Positions 49,942 through 58,819 of a DNA stretch of 64,000 nucleotides are shown here, in pieces. Made by a program: the position numbers and the translations under genes. The stretch lies in assembly GCA_016887485.1 (NCBI GenBank), contig CP069395.1:62001-126000 (forward strand). The letters are read 5' to 3'. Position 1 is the first letter of the stretch. Every line of letters begins with the position of its first letter. Source of the DNA: Chloroflexota bacterium. Lineage in GTDB: Bacteria; Chloroflexota; Anaerolineae; Anaerolineales; Anaerolineaceae. The notes beneath the pieces are model-generated. The model saw only the letters and a list, made by a program, of their open reading frames with translations. It was not told where the DNA came from and made no database searches.

Positions 49942-50769
49942 TTATTCCTCCTCCATCAGATAGGACCAAAGGTCGGAAAACGGGGTGAAATCCGGAAGGA
50001 TCACATCCGCACCGGAGGCGATCAAGCGGTCGCGTTTCCAGTCATCCACCCCGGAACGCCCGGCTTCATCGGTAGCCAGGCCAATGGCGATGCCGCCGAC
50101 CGCTTTGGTATCTTCAATTTCAACATAGCCATCCCCAAAAGCGACCAGTTCCGGCCCGCTAAGATTATTTTCTCGGATGATCTTTTGAATCACCATCCGT
50201 TTGGAGAAATTCAAATAATCATCCTGAGCGCCGTAGATGCCCTTGAAATAGGGCTTGAGGCCCAGGAGGTCAGTTTCATCGAATACGTACTTCTCATCCG
50301 TCCCAGAGGCCAGAAAACAGGTGATACCGGCTTCTGCGATCCTTTTCAGAGCCTCCAGAGCGCCGGGAACGGTCATTTCTTCGGGGGTCAGAGTGCCATT
50401 TCGCAGTCCTTCCAGCCGGTGAATGATGCGATCCATCAGAAGGTCATGGTAGCGGTTTTTATATTCAAGCGGTTCCAGAGGGGTGCCGCCGCGTTTTTGG
50501 ATCTCTTCCACCAGGCGGATCATCTGGTAAATGGTCTGTTTACCGGTCGTATTGGCAACATAGGTCCGCACGACCTGTTCCACAACGGCCTGGCTTTCAT
50601 GGTCAGGGGTTTCCATCAGGATCTCGACCATCATTGGGATCATGATCTGCTGCCAGCCCTCGCGGATCAGTGAAATGGTGCCATCAAAGTCGAAAATGGC
50701 GAATTGGATGTTGCCCCGGATAAAATCGGGATTGATAATTTCAATATTAGGATTTTTCAATGCGGTCAT
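49942..50769 (-). CDS. HAD-superfamily phosphatase
   Basis: I take the ATG at 50769. A longer frame start at 50838 would run through the terminator hairpin of the upstream gene. The 275-residue protein carries all HAD motifs: AIFDFDGTISL (motif I, ~23), ITCFLASGTDEKY (II), a lysine before motif IV, and VAFGDGYVEIEDTKAVGG (IV), like phosphoglycolate phosphatases. It leads the four-gene operon. With the SIS isomerase and PfkB kinase it mirrors the enzyme classes of heptose activation (isomerase, kinase, phosphatase). Confidence 0.8.
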   Translation of the reverse strand: MTALKNPNIEIINPDFIRGNIQFAIFDFDGTISLIREGWQQIMIPMMVEILMETPDHESQAVVEQVVRTYVANTTGKQTIYQMIRLVEEIQKRGGTPLEPLEYKNRYHDLLMDRIIHRLEGLRNGTLTPEEMTVPGALEALKRIAEAGITCFLASGTDEKYVFDETDLLGLKPYFKGIYGAQDDYLNFSKRMVIQKIIRENNLSGPELVAFGDGYVEIEDTKAVGGIAIGLATDEAGRSGVDDWKRDRLIASGADVILPDFTPFSDLWSYLMEEE

Positions 50770-50811
50770 TTTGCTTCGTGTTTTTCCGTGAATAAATTGG
50801 GTTAAAAATTC

Positions 50812-50840
50812 AAATGGAGAGCCTCTTTGGCTCTCCATTT
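50812..50840 (-). terminator. Intrinsic terminator after the Gfo/Idh gene
   Basis: AAATGGAGAGCC (50812-50823) and GGCTCTCCATTT (50829-50840) form a perfect 12-bp stem 14 bp after the stop codon, with a T-rich tail on the minus strand. It separates the ABC operon from the HAD-led operon. Confidence 0.85.
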
Positions 50841-50853
50841 TTCTTGGTCCGTT

Positions 50854-52041
50854 TTATTTGATGATCTGAGAGACCCGGCCGGTTTCTTTATCCTGCAGGA
50901 TGTATTTGTGGGTGCCATCCGGCATGATCTCATCCTTGATGAGGATATGCTTCTCATCATAATCCTTGGTGGTCTTGACCTTCTCATAGTGGCCGCCGCG
51001 CCAATCATCAATTTGGACGGGTTCCCATTTACCGGTTTCACCGGATTTATAGAGCGCGTCCAGGATGCAGTTGACAATATAGCCATCATAGAAGGTCTCG
51101 GTGGGTTCTTTATCCTCTTCCATCGAGTCGAACATGTCGTTGAACATTTCGATATAACCGAGAGAATCTTCCTCGTTGCCAACCGGGAAGAGCCAGCCTT
51201 TGTCTGCTTCAGATTTTTCAGCAACATAACCTTCAGCGCCGCCCGCTGTGAAGACCTCGAATCCAGTCCGTAGCCAGTGGTTTAGCCAGATGGTGCCTTC
51301 GGTGCCGGAGATTTCATCACGCAGATCCATGCCACCTCGGAAGGTCCAGGAGGCCTCGATCTGGGCCACAGCGCCATTCTCGAAGCGCACCAGGCCGATG
51401 GCGAAGTCTTCAGCGGCGATCGGATGCACGAGGGTGTCAATGTGTGCCAGCGCTTCCACAGGACGGACGTCTTTGCCGATGAAAGACCGGCAAATTTCCG
51501 CACAGTGGCAGCCCATGTCGATCAGTGCGCCGCCGCCAGCCTTTTCCTTATCGAAAAAGTGGGGGGAGTGCGGGCCGGGATGGGTCTCACGGGAACGTGC
51601 CCAGAGGATGCGGCCCAGCGCACCTTTATGGACATAATCCAGAGCCTTGAGAGTCTTGGGATTATAGACCAGGTCCTCAAGATAGCCATTGAAAACCCCG
51701 GCTTCTTCCACAGCTTCGAGGATTTCTTTGGCTTCCTTGCTGTTGCGGCCCAGCGGCTTGGTGCAGACTACGCCTTTGCCGGCTTTGGCAGCTTTGAGGA
51801 TGGCCTCTTTATGCAGGAAGTTGGGCAGCGCCACCACGACCAGATCGGTCTCGGGGTCATTGATGGCCTCATCCATATCGCTGGTCCAGCGGGCGATGTT
51901 GAATTTCTTGGCGAATTCCTGTGCGGTTTCAGGAGTCCGGTTATAGACCACTGTGACAACATCTTTCGAGCGGCTGCGCTGGATGGTGTTTGTGTAGAAA
52001 GCACCGATAAAACCGGCGCCAATCATAGTGATTTTGTGCAT
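50854..52041 (-). CDS. Gfo/Idh/MocA family oxidoreductase
   Basis: The 395-residue protein has the N-terminal Rossmann motif ITMIGAGFIGAFY (4-16), the dinucleotide-contact segment VVCTKPLGRNSKEA (EKP-type motif, with T for the usual E, ~92-105) and the C-terminal substrate domain with GGGALIDMGCHCAEICR holding the catalytic His region. AAGGAG precedes the ATG. It is the last gene after the two ABC permeases, suggesting that it oxidises or reduces the imported sugar or polyol. The substrate is unknown. Confidence 0.88.
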   Translation of the reverse strand: MHKITMIGAGFIGAFYTNTIQRSRSKDVVTVVYNRTPETAQEFAKKFNIARWTSDMDEAINDPETDLVVVALPNFLHKEAILKAAKAGKGVVCTKPLGRNSKEAKEILEAVEEAGVFNGYLEDLVYNPKTLKALDYVHKGALGRILWARSRETHPGPHSPHFFDKEKAGGGALIDMGCHCAEICRSFIGKDVRPVEALAHIDTLVHPIAAEDFAIGLVRFENGAVAQIEASWTFRGGMDLRDEISGTEGTIWLNHWLRTGFEVFTAGGAEGYVAEKSEADKGWLFPVGNEEDSLGYIEMFNDMFDSMEEDKEPTETFYDGYIVNCILDALYKSGETGKWEPVQIDDWRGGHYEKVKTTKDYDEKHILIKDEIMPDGTHKYILQDKETGRVSQIIK

Positions 52042-52079
52042 TTTATCTCCTTATGGCATGTTTGTGGATGGCAAGTGTG

Positions 52080-53063
52080 TCAGGCCCGCAGGCTCTTATC
52101 GCGGCCATAAATGACCAGGATACCCAGCAGCAGTGAACCGAAAATGATCTGCTGGAGTGCCTGAGGGAGCTGCATGGTAGTGAGTAAGCTGGTGATCAAT
52201 TGGATCACAATCGCACCAGCAATTGTGCCGAAATAGGACCCCTTACCGCCGGACATCTGCGTGCCACCAATGGCCACTGCGATAATTGAGGGGAATAAGT
52301 ACTGGTTGCCAAGGTTCGGGCCGGCATTTTGGGTGTAGCCTACCAGTAGGAAGCCAGCGAAAGCGGCCATTGCACCCGCAATCACGTAGGTGAGAACGAC
52401 CATCCGGGTCACCCGCACACCTGATAGACGGGCAGTCATCCGGTTCACGCCAATGGCGAAGAGCTGCTTGCCATATTTGGTTCGCTCGAGCAGGATTGTC
52501 ATTAATCCGCCAATGAGGATCCAGACGAAGATCATCCCGGGAACATCGGGGATCAGATCGCGGGCGATGATCTGGGTCATGATGTCGGCTACTTTGCCGT
52601 CGTAATAGCCCTTAGTCACCAGGATGACGGCGCCCTGAACGACGCCAGCCATACCCAGGGTCATCACGAAGGGGGAGATCTTTAAATACATGATTCCCAG
52701 GCCGTTCAGCAGACCGACAAAAGCACCCGTAACGATCACTAATAACAGCACAGGGAGGATTAAATTGTTGTTACCGTTGATCAGAATGTAGGTGATCAGA
52801 GCCCCCACGCTCACCAGCGATCCGGCGGAAAGATCAATGCCTTCGCTGCCGCTGATGATGACAAGAGTCTGGCCCGCACCGATGATGGCAATGAAGGAAG
52901 CCAGCCGCAGGATGTTCATCCCCTGGCGGATAGCAGAGGAAAAATCGTTGAACCCATTGGGCAGCAGTCCGCTGAGTAGGAAAAGCACCAGGGCGATGAT
53001 CAGAGCTGTTGCCGGGGGCGATATTCTGAATTTTTTTCTGGTTTTGAGATTGGTATCGTTCAT
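52080..53063 (-). CDS. Sugar ABC transporter permease (RbsC family), second copy
   Basis: Starting at the ATG at 53063, 2 bp after the stop of the preceding permease, the protein has 327 residues and about nine to ten hydrophobic segments. The conserved EGIDLSAGSLVSVGAL-type region and the late loop AVAIGGTQMSGGKGSYFGT, which contacts the ATPase, identify the branched-chain/ribose permease family. Two different permeases in one operon imply a heterodimeric channel, as in Lsr or rhamnose systems. Confidence 0.9.
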   Translation of the reverse strand: MNDTNLKTRKKFRISPPATALIIALVLFLLSGLLPNGFNDFSSAIRQGMNILRLASFIAIIGAGQTLVIISGSEGIDLSAGSLVSVGALITYILINGNNNLILPVLLLVIVTGAFVGLLNGLGIMYLKISPFVMTLGMAGVVQGAVILVTKGYYDGKVADIMTQIIARDLIPDVPGMIFVWILIGGLMTILLERTKYGKQLFAIGVNRMTARLSGVRVTRMVVLTYVIAGAMAAFAGFLLVGYTQNAGPNLGNQYLFPSIIAVAIGGTQMSGGKGSYFGTIAGAIVIQLITSLLTTMQLPQALQQIIFGSLLLGILVIYGRDKSLRA

Positions 53064-53065
53064 GC

Positions 53066-54067
53066 TTACTTCTTCTTCCCGCGGATGAGGTTGATTAACC
53101 CTGGACCGGCCAGCACCAAAACAATTAACGAGGCGTTGACCAGGGTGCGCCACCAGGAATCTAGTTTGAGGGACGAGATAATATTACGGATGTTGCCTAG
53201 GATGATGCCGCCAAAGACCGCACCAACCACCGATCCTGCGCCGCCGCTCATCGAGATGCCACCCAGAACGCCCGCCGTGATGGAGGCCAGGGTCATTTCA
53301 TCACCACTGGAGCTGAGCCCTGAGCCGGTTAGAAGGGAATAGCTGATCGCAGCCAGGGCAGCCATCAGACCGGAGATCATGTAGGTGGAGATTTTCATCC
53401 AGGTGACGGGCACACCGGTGGTGTAGGCCGCTTTGTCATTGCCGCCCACGGCAAACAGGAACCGGCCATATTTCCGGCGTCGGACAAAGGCCCAGATCAG
53501 AATGGTGACAACCACGATGATCAGACTGAGCGGTATGCCCAGCAGTTTTGTATTGCGATAGACATCTGTATATTCACGGGGAATGGCGCCGCCGGGGGAG
53601 GGGAGTAATAACAAGGCCAAGCCGCTGTAGACGAAACTTGAGGCAAAGGTGATGATGACAGGCTGCAGGCCTAAATAAGCGGTGAAAAAGCCGTTCAACA
53701 GTCCTGCGACCAAGCCAAAGGCGATCACAACCAGGACCATCAGGATATTCTTGCCGGGTTCATCGGGGGTGGTCACGGTCAACGCCAGGATCACATTGCC
53801 CACTGAGACGATGGAGCCATTGGAGAGGTCCAATCCGCCGCCCAGGATCACAATTGCCTGACCAACTGTTACGAGGATCACGGGGAGCCAGGTGCGGAAG
53901 TTACTGTTCAGCAGGCGGCTGACGGTGCCGCTGCTGAAAATGTTTTTCTGGAGGACGAAATAGAGGACGGTGGTCACGACCAGCAGGATCAGGGAGAGCC
54001 CGATGGAATGCCTGACATTGATCTTGTGCCACCATTGGGCGATCTTGGATTTGTTTTGTTCAGGCAT
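53066..54067 (-). CDS. Sugar ABC transporter permease (RbsC family), first copy
   Basis: The 333-residue membrane protein has the same fold and motifs as its neighbour: GGGLDLSNGSIVSVGNVILA near 76 and AGVLGGISMSGGAGSVVGA near 268. Its start overlaps the end of the ATPase gene by 8 bp, and AGAGGAAA lies upstream. It should pair with the second permease and the ATPase in the cytoplasmic membrane. Confidence 0.9.
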   Translation of the reverse strand: MPEQNKSKIAQWWHKINVRHSIGLSLILLVVTTVLYFVLQKNIFSSGTVSRLLNSNFRTWLPVILVTVGQAIVILGGGLDLSNGSIVSVGNVILALTVTTPDEPGKNILMVLVVIAFGLVAGLLNGFFTAYLGLQPVIITFASSFVYSGLALLLLPSPGGAIPREYTDVYRNTKLLGIPLSLIIVVVTILIWAFVRRRKYGRFLFAVGGNDKAAYTTGVPVTWMKISTYMISGLMAALAAISYSLLTGSGLSSSGDEMTLASITAGVLGGISMSGGAGSVVGAVFGGIILGNIRNIISSLKLDSWWRTLVNASLIVLVLAGPGLINLIRGKKK

Positions 54068-55598
54068 GCGTACTTTCCTCTTTATGATTGTTGTTATTGG
54101 TTGCGCCCATGCTGTGGAAGACCAGGTTGGCCTCGGTCAGTTTGTCACCGGAGAGGTCTGCTTTGATCTTGCCATCCTGCATGACGAGGACGCGCTCGCA
54201 AAGGTCCAGAAGTTCCTGCTCATCTGAGCTGTAGAACAGGATAGTCGTCCCGTTTTGTTGTAAATTGACAAGTAATTTATAAAACTCAGACTTGGTCCCC
54301 ACATCGACGCCCTTGGTGGGGTCATCCAGAAGCAGGAGTTTGGGTGAACGCAACAGCCATTTACCAATGACGACCTTCTGGGCGTTTCCGCCGGAGAGAT
54401 TGCTGACAGGGGAATCAAGCGATTCCATCACGAGTTTCAGCTGTTCGCTGACCTCCTCAGCATCGGAATAAGCCCGTTTGACCTTCAACAGCGGTTTGCT
54501 GTATTTGGCCCAGTTGGGCAGGTGCAAATTCTCAAAAATGGAGCGTAATAACAGCAAGCCCTCCGTGGCCCGGTCACCCGGGATCAGGGCTATGCCGTTG
54601 TCCATCGCTTCTTTGGGATGGTCAAAATCCAGGACTTCATCAAAAAGCGTGATCGTGCCGGTGTAGTGGTTGTTGCCGAAGAGGGTGTGCAGAAGAGAAC
54701 TCTGTCCCTGACCTCGCAAGCCTCCGATACCGACCAGCTCACCCTGCTTGATGTCAAAACTGACTCCGAAAAGGCGGTCAGTTTCAATCCCATCAACCTT
54801 CAGAATGGTGCCCATATCCGAAAAGTCCATCTGATCGATGATTTCCCGGCCCAATCCAATGTTCCCGCCTACCATCATGTTCACAATTTCGTCTTCATTG
54901 GATTCAGAGATAACAACTTCGCCGACTGTCTTGCCGTTTCTCAGGATCACAGCCCGGTCTGCAATGCGGAAAATCTCATCCATTCGGTGCGAGACGAACA
55001 CCAGTCCCTTATTTTCGCTCTTAAGCAGTTGCACGAGGTCAAACAGGCAGCTGACTTGCTTGCTATCCAGGCTGGCTGTGGCTTCGTCCAGAATCAAAAC
55101 ATCCGGTTTACGGCTGTAAGCTTTCAAGATTTCGACGATCTGGCGTTCATCCGGGGGAAGGTCGCGTACGTAGGCTTCAGGATGAAGGCTGGATTGATAA
55201 GTGCCTTCGAATAAGGTCAGCAGCTCTGCCGTATGCTCAATCATTGTCTTATCGTCAATGGAACCGAATTTGGTCTTGGCTTCATTCGCCAGCCAGATGT
55301 TCTGGGCGACCGTTAATGAAGGGATAAGGCTGAGTTCCTGATAGACGGCCATGATGCCGGCTTTTTGAGCGGCCATGGGGTTGCTGTAGGTGACCGGTTC
55401 ATCGTGGTAGATGATCGTCCCGCCATTTGAGGAAAGCACACCTGTAATGACCTTGGTCAGAGTGCTCTTTCCGCTCCCATTGGAACCTACCAGCGCAAGT
55501 ACTTCGCCTGACCGGACTTCGATGGAGCCGTCTTTCAGGGCGATGACGCCGCCAAACCTTTTTTCAATTTGTTCTGTATAAAGGACAATGGATTTCAT
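54060..55598 (-). CDS. Sugar ABC transporter ATP-binding protein (RbsA/MglA type)
   Basis: Using the ATG at 55598 (a GTG at 55607 is possible), the 512-residue protein contains two ABC domains. The first has a full Walker A (GSNGSGKSTLTKV, ~37), Walker B (DVLILDEATASLD) and a degenerate signature. The second has a degenerate P-loop (GGLRGQGQSSLLH) but a complete signature, LSGGNAQKVVIGKW. This asymmetric arrangement is normal for RbsA/MglA proteins. It powers sugar uptake with the two permeases and the binding protein. Confidence 0.92.
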   Translation of the reverse strand: MKSIVLYTEQIEKRFGGVIALKDGSIEVRSGEVLALVGSNGSGKSTLTKVITGVLSSNGGTIIYHDEPVTYSNPMAAQKAGIMAVYQELSLIPSLTVAQNIWLANEAKTKFGSIDDKTMIEHTAELLTLFEGTYQSSLHPEAYVRDLPPDERQIVEILKAYSRKPDVLILDEATASLDSKQVSCLFDLVQLLKSENKGLVFVSHRMDEIFRIADRAVILRNGKTVGEVVISESNEDEIVNMMVGGNIGLGREIIDQMDFSDMGTILKVDGIETDRLFGVSFDIKQGELVGIGGLRGQGQSSLLHTLFGNNHYTGTITLFDEVLDFDHPKEAMDNGIALIPGDRATEGLLLLRSIFENLHLPNWAKYSKPLLKVKRAYSDAEEVSEQLKLVMESLDSPVSNLSGGNAQKVVIGKWLLRSPKLLLLDDPTKGVDVGTKSEFYKLLVNLQQNGTTILFYSSDEQELLDLCERVLVMQDGKIKADLSGDKLTEANLVFHSMGATNNNNHKEESTHA

Positions 55599-55670
55599 AA
55601 AATTCACTTTATTATTATGAACATAGCCTTTTCAGGCTAGGTGGTGGGGATTTTTGTGGTTTAACTTGTG

Positions 55671-55702
55671 TTGGAGGCCCTCCAATTCTGGAGGACCTCC
55701 AA
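55671..55702 (-). repeat. Long hairpin between binding-protein and ATPase genes
   Basis: TTGGAGGCCCTCCA (55671-55684) pairs with TGGAGGACCTCCAA (55689-55702) with one mismatch around an ATTC loop. Each arm is itself nearly palindromic. It lies right after the binding-protein stop and could protect that mRNA end or partly terminate, giving more binding protein than ATPase. Confidence 0.7.
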
Positions 55703-55720
55703 GTTTTAACCTAAGCTAGA

Positions 55721-56797
55721 CTAATCACCAACAAAGAACTGTTGGATTTCTTCCTCGGTCATGATACCGGACATCAGGTAGGAATCCGGGAAGCCACCTT
55801 CAACGACGTAAGTGTTATACATTTCGTCGAAGTTTTCAGGGGTGATGACAACGGGGATCGGGATAACAATCTGGTAACCAAATTGGCCGGCCAGTTTGCT
55901 CTCGTCCAGTTCACGACCCTGGAGCAGTTCAACAGCAATCCGCAGAGCAGTGGAGTTCACGCCGGGGGCATTCGCTACAGCGATGGTCTCGAAATCTGGA
56001 TTGGCATCGAGCATTTCTTTCCAGAGTTTGAGGAATTTCACGCGGGCTTCACCCACACCCAGAGGTGCTGGGTCAGGATTGGCAGCGATCACAGCTTCGA
56101 GAGCGCCAATGGCCATACCATCTTGGGTCCAGTAACCGTTCAGGTTCGGATAGGCTGCCAGGAAGTTGGACATAACCTGCTGGCCGGTGGCCTCGTCCCA
56201 AAAACCAGATTCGCTGGCCAGAACGTTGATATCGTAGCCTTCGAAGGCATCGTAAACAGCGGACATACGGAGTTCATTGGCGGGATGGCCGATGAAGCCT
56301 TCAATAAGGACAACATCGCCAGTCTGTAGTTTCTCGGCAAACCAATCAGCACTGATCTGGGCCCATTCGTACTGGTCATGACCAACGTTGATTACGCCTT
56401 CGGCCTCAATTTCCTGGTCAATGGACAGAACCAAGATACCGGCCTGGACGGCTTCTTCAAGAATGGAGTTCAGAGCAACAGCATCGCCAGGATTCACCAG
56501 AATGGCGTCCACGCCCTGGTTCATCAGGTTTTCGATCTGTTCAATTTGACCGGCAACGTCGGTGTTGAAACTTTCAATCACCAGTTCGTTGGTCAGGCCC
56601 TTTTCCATATATTCAGCGTTTGTTTCGATGAGCTCATCGATCATCTGAGTACGATATTCGCTGGTGATGAAGGGGTTTGAAATACCGATCGTGAAGGGGG
56701 TGCCGACTTCTTCTTCTTGTGATTGGCAGGCAGCCATCAAACCGGCCAGCATCACAACGACTGCGAAGAGGGCTAACAGCTTCTGAAATTTCTTCAT
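55721..56797 (-). CDS. Sugar ABC transporter substrate-binding lipoprotein (RbsB-like)
   Basis: The 358-residue protein has a lipoprotein signal peptide with lipobox LMAAC (cysteine at 24) and then a periplasmic-binding-protein type 1 fold: TIGISNPFITSEYRTQM (~36), VDAILVNPGDAVALNSIL, and VLSIDQEIEAEGVINVGHD. In a monoderm it would be tethered outside the membrane and deliver a sugar to the permeases. AAGGAG precedes the ATG. A promoter lies upstream at 56936-56965, so it begins the transporter operon. Confidence 0.92.
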   Translation of the reverse strand: MKKFQKLLALFAVVVMLAGLMAACQSQEEEVGTPFTIGISNPFITSEYRTQMIDELIETNAEYMEKGLTNELVIESFNTDVAGQIEQIENLMNQGVDAILVNPGDAVALNSILEEAVQAGILVLSIDQEIEAEGVINVGHDQYEWAQISADWFAEKLQTGDVVLIEGFIGHPANELRMSAVYDAFEGYDINVLASESGFWDEATGQQVMSNFLAAYPNLNGYWTQDGMAIGALEAVIAANPDPAPLGVGEARVKFLKLWKEMLDANPDFETIAVANAPGVNSTALRIAVELLQGRELDESKLAGQFGYQIVIPIPVVITPENFDEMYNTYVVEGGFPDSYLMSGIMTEEEIQQFFVGD

Positions 56798-56935
56798 TTC
56801 TTTTCTCCTTGGTTTTTGATTAATAGAGGTACGGTTTTGAGGGGTTAATTCTGAGCTAAAGGTCAGTGCTTCACCTCCTTAGGCGAGATTAAGGATTTTC
56901 GTACTATTTTTATCCGCTAGCCCATATTATAGCCA

Positions 56936-56965
56936 GCAAGTCGTTTTAATGTTAAGTAATGTTAA
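56936..56965 (-). promoter_or_regulatory. Promoter of the ABC transporter operon
   Basis: On the minus strand TTAACA (56965-56960), an 18-bp spacer and a perfect TATAAT (56941-56936). The leader before the binding-protein ATG is about 130 nt and contains an SD-like AAGGAGGTG partly paired in TCCTTA/TAAGGA. Confidence 0.65.
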
Positions 56966-57009
56966 TAATTGATAAATAGTGTTTTATTAATTCAGTATAC
57001 TTTTAAAAG

Positions 57010-57030
57010 CTTGGGGTAGTAAAGACCCCA
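57010..57030 (-). terminator. Probable terminator after deoC
   Basis: TGGGGT (57012-57017) and ACCCCA (57025-57030) form a short stem directly after the deoC stop, followed on the minus strand by AGCTTTTAAAAG. It is short, so read-through into the transporter operon is possible. Confidence 0.5.
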
Positions 57031-57744
57031 TCATGATCTGAATTTTGCCACCGCCTCATCAAATAATTGGGCAGTCTGGGCAGTTCCTGTCCGGGTAACA
57101 CCGATCTCACGGATCTTAATCACGGCATCCAGTGTTCCGGATTTACCCGCCGCTTTGACCTGCACTTCCGGTGCGGCATGGTCCCGCATCAACTGAAGGT
57201 CATGCAGGGTTGCACCCCGATAGCTGTATTTACCATCCGCGCCTTTGACGTAGTTGTAACCGGTGGAGGTCTTGACGAAATCTGCACCGGCCTCACTGCA
57301 AATCTCGCAGAGTTTGATCTTGAACCGATCCTCCGGCAGGAGGTCGTTCTCGAAGATCACTTTGAGGATGGCGCCATTGAGGTGGGCCAGGTCAGCCAGG
57401 GTCTTAATCTCCTGGGAGACATATTGCCAATCCTCGCTGAGCACCTTGCCGATATTGACCACCATATCCACTTCCACTGCGCCATCTGCGAGGACCTGTT
57501 TAGCCTCAGCCACTTTGATCGCGGTGGTGGAATTGCCGTGGGGAAAGCCGATCACCGCGCCGACAGCCACATCCGTCCCTTTTAGGTATTCTGCGGCTTG
57601 GCGGACATGGTAAGGTTTCACACAGACTGAGGCGGTGTGATATTTGGCGGCAACAGCGCAGCCTTCTTTCAACTGTTTGTCGGTCAGGCCCGGTCCCAGC
57701 AGGGAATGATCGACCATTTTCATAATTTCCTGAACGATATCCAT
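57031..57744 (-). CDS. deoC: Deoxyribose-phosphate aldolase (DeoC)
   Basis: The 237-residue class I aldolase carries the Schiff-base lysine K158 in ADFVKTSTGY and the EVDMVVNIGK segment with catalytic D93. The usual second-lysine segment reads VKAAGKSGTL instead of VKASGGIRT, a notable change near the phosphate-binding region. DeoC cleaves 2-deoxyribose 5-phosphate to glyceraldehyde 3-phosphate and acetaldehyde, though related aldolases act on other sugars. It begins 4 bp after the Gfo/Idh gene and belongs to the GntR-led operon. The substrate may not be deoxyribose phosphate. Confidence 0.88.
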   Translation of the reverse strand: MDIVQEIMKMVDHSLLGPGLTDKQLKEGCAVAAKYHTASVCVKPYHVRQAAEYLKGTDVAVGAVIGFPHGNSTTAIKVAEAKQVLADGAVEVDMVVNIGKVLSEDWQYVSQEIKTLADLAHLNGAILKVIFENDLLPEDRFKIKLCEICSEAGADFVKTSTGYNYVKGADGKYSYRGATLHDLQLMRDHAAPEVQVKAAGKSGTLDAVIKIREIGVTRTGTAQTAQLFDEAVAKFRS

Positions 57745-57748
57745 TTTT

Positions 57749-58789
57749 CTATGCTCCAGTGCTAACTTTAGTGACGGTCCCGGTTTCGGCAGCCTGTTGG
57801 CAGGCGATCACAGCAGCCAGCGCCTTATAGCCTTCCTCGCCAGGGATCGGTACGGGTTTATTTTCAACGATGGCATCAATAAAGGCATCCACAACCCCGG
57901 ATTTGACCTGTTCCACATTGGTGGATTTCTTGCCGACCTTATAATATTCGGCTTCCTGCCAGTTATGATGCACAACCAATGGGAACTCCGGATTGCGATA
58001 GAGCTCAATCACACCATTCTGGCAGTAGATCATGGTGCTATTGTCCTCTTTTTTATAGGACCAGGATGCGATCATCGTACCCATAGCGCCTTTTTCGGTG
58101 CGCAGCAGGCAGAGCGCGTTATCTTCAACATCAATTAATTCGCCACTGGGGTAGGTCTTGTTGAGGGTATCCATGAAGCTGATGGCTTCGGTGTACTCGT
58201 CATCCAGCAGCCAGCGTACCAGGTCCAGCTTGTGGATGGCCAGGTCACCCAGAACGCCTAACCCGGTGATGGCTTTTTTATAAAACCAGGTTTTTGCGCC
58301 ATCAATGGCCCAATCTTCCGAGCCGGGATGACCAAAGACTGAAGTGAAGGTTAGCACCTTGCCCAACCGGCCGGACTGGAGGATTTCACGGGCTTTGACG
58401 TTGGCGGGTTCCATCCGCTGGTTGTGGGCGATCATCAACTGCTTGCCGGTTTCACGGGCCGCGTTGATCATTGCCTGGGCATCTTCCAGGGTGGTTGCCA
58501 TCGGTTTCTCGCACATCACATGCTTCCCGGCTTTGAGGGCGGCGATGGTCATCTCTGCATGGGTGGTGTTGGTCGCGGCCACGATCACCGCGTCCAGGTC
58601 GGAGTCCTGCGCCAGGTCACGGTAGTCCGTATAGGCTTTGCAGTGATATTTCTCGGCCATTTCTTTAGCCCGGGATTCGACCACATCACAAACCGCACCA
58701 ACTTCCGCATCGGGACAGCTTTGGGTCTCCGGCAGGTGCCGCACTCGGACAATTTTCCCAGCGCCGATAATTCCAATTTTGAGGGTCAT
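57749..58789 (-). CDS. Gfo/Idh/MocA family oxidoreductase
   Basis: The 346-residue protein has KIGIIGAGKIVRVRHLPE at the N-terminus, the classical VMCEKPMATTLEDAQAMI motif (~92-110) and a GVLGDLAIHKLDLVRWLL segment with the conserved histidine (~183). It is an NAD(P)-dependent sugar or polyol dehydrogenase. CAGGAG precedes the ATG. It lies between the epimerase and deoC genes in one operon, consistent with a stepwise pathway of oxidation, isomerisation and aldol cleavage. Confidence 0.9.
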   Translation of the reverse strand: MTLKIGIIGAGKIVRVRHLPETQSCPDAEVGAVCDVVESRAKEMAEKYHCKAYTDYRDLAQDSDLDAVIVAATNTTHAEMTIAALKAGKHVMCEKPMATTLEDAQAMINAARETGKQLMIAHNQRMEPANVKAREILQSGRLGKVLTFTSVFGHPGSEDWAIDGAKTWFYKKAITGLGVLGDLAIHKLDLVRWLLDDEYTEAISFMDTLNKTYPSGELIDVEDNALCLLRTEKGAMGTMIASWSYKKEDNSTMIYCQNGVIELYRNPEFPLVVHHNWQEAEYYKVGKKSTNVEQVKSGVVDAFIDAIVENKPVPIPGEEGYKALAAVIACQQAAETGTVTKVSTGA

Positions 58790-58819
58790 AAACTCTCCTG
58801 AGTTACAGATATTAAATAT

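Noticed and set aside
47339-50769. Calling the operon a standard LPS heptose pathway
   Set aside because: No HldE nucleotidyltransferase domain, epimerase or LPS genes are present, and other genes point to a monoderm. The enzyme classes match but the pathway is not shown.
56850-56895. A three-codon leader peptide (GTG AAG CAC TGA) in the ABC operon leader
   Set aside because: The SD-like sequence directly abuts the GTG, which is too close for normal initiation, and nothing in the codons suggests attenuation.
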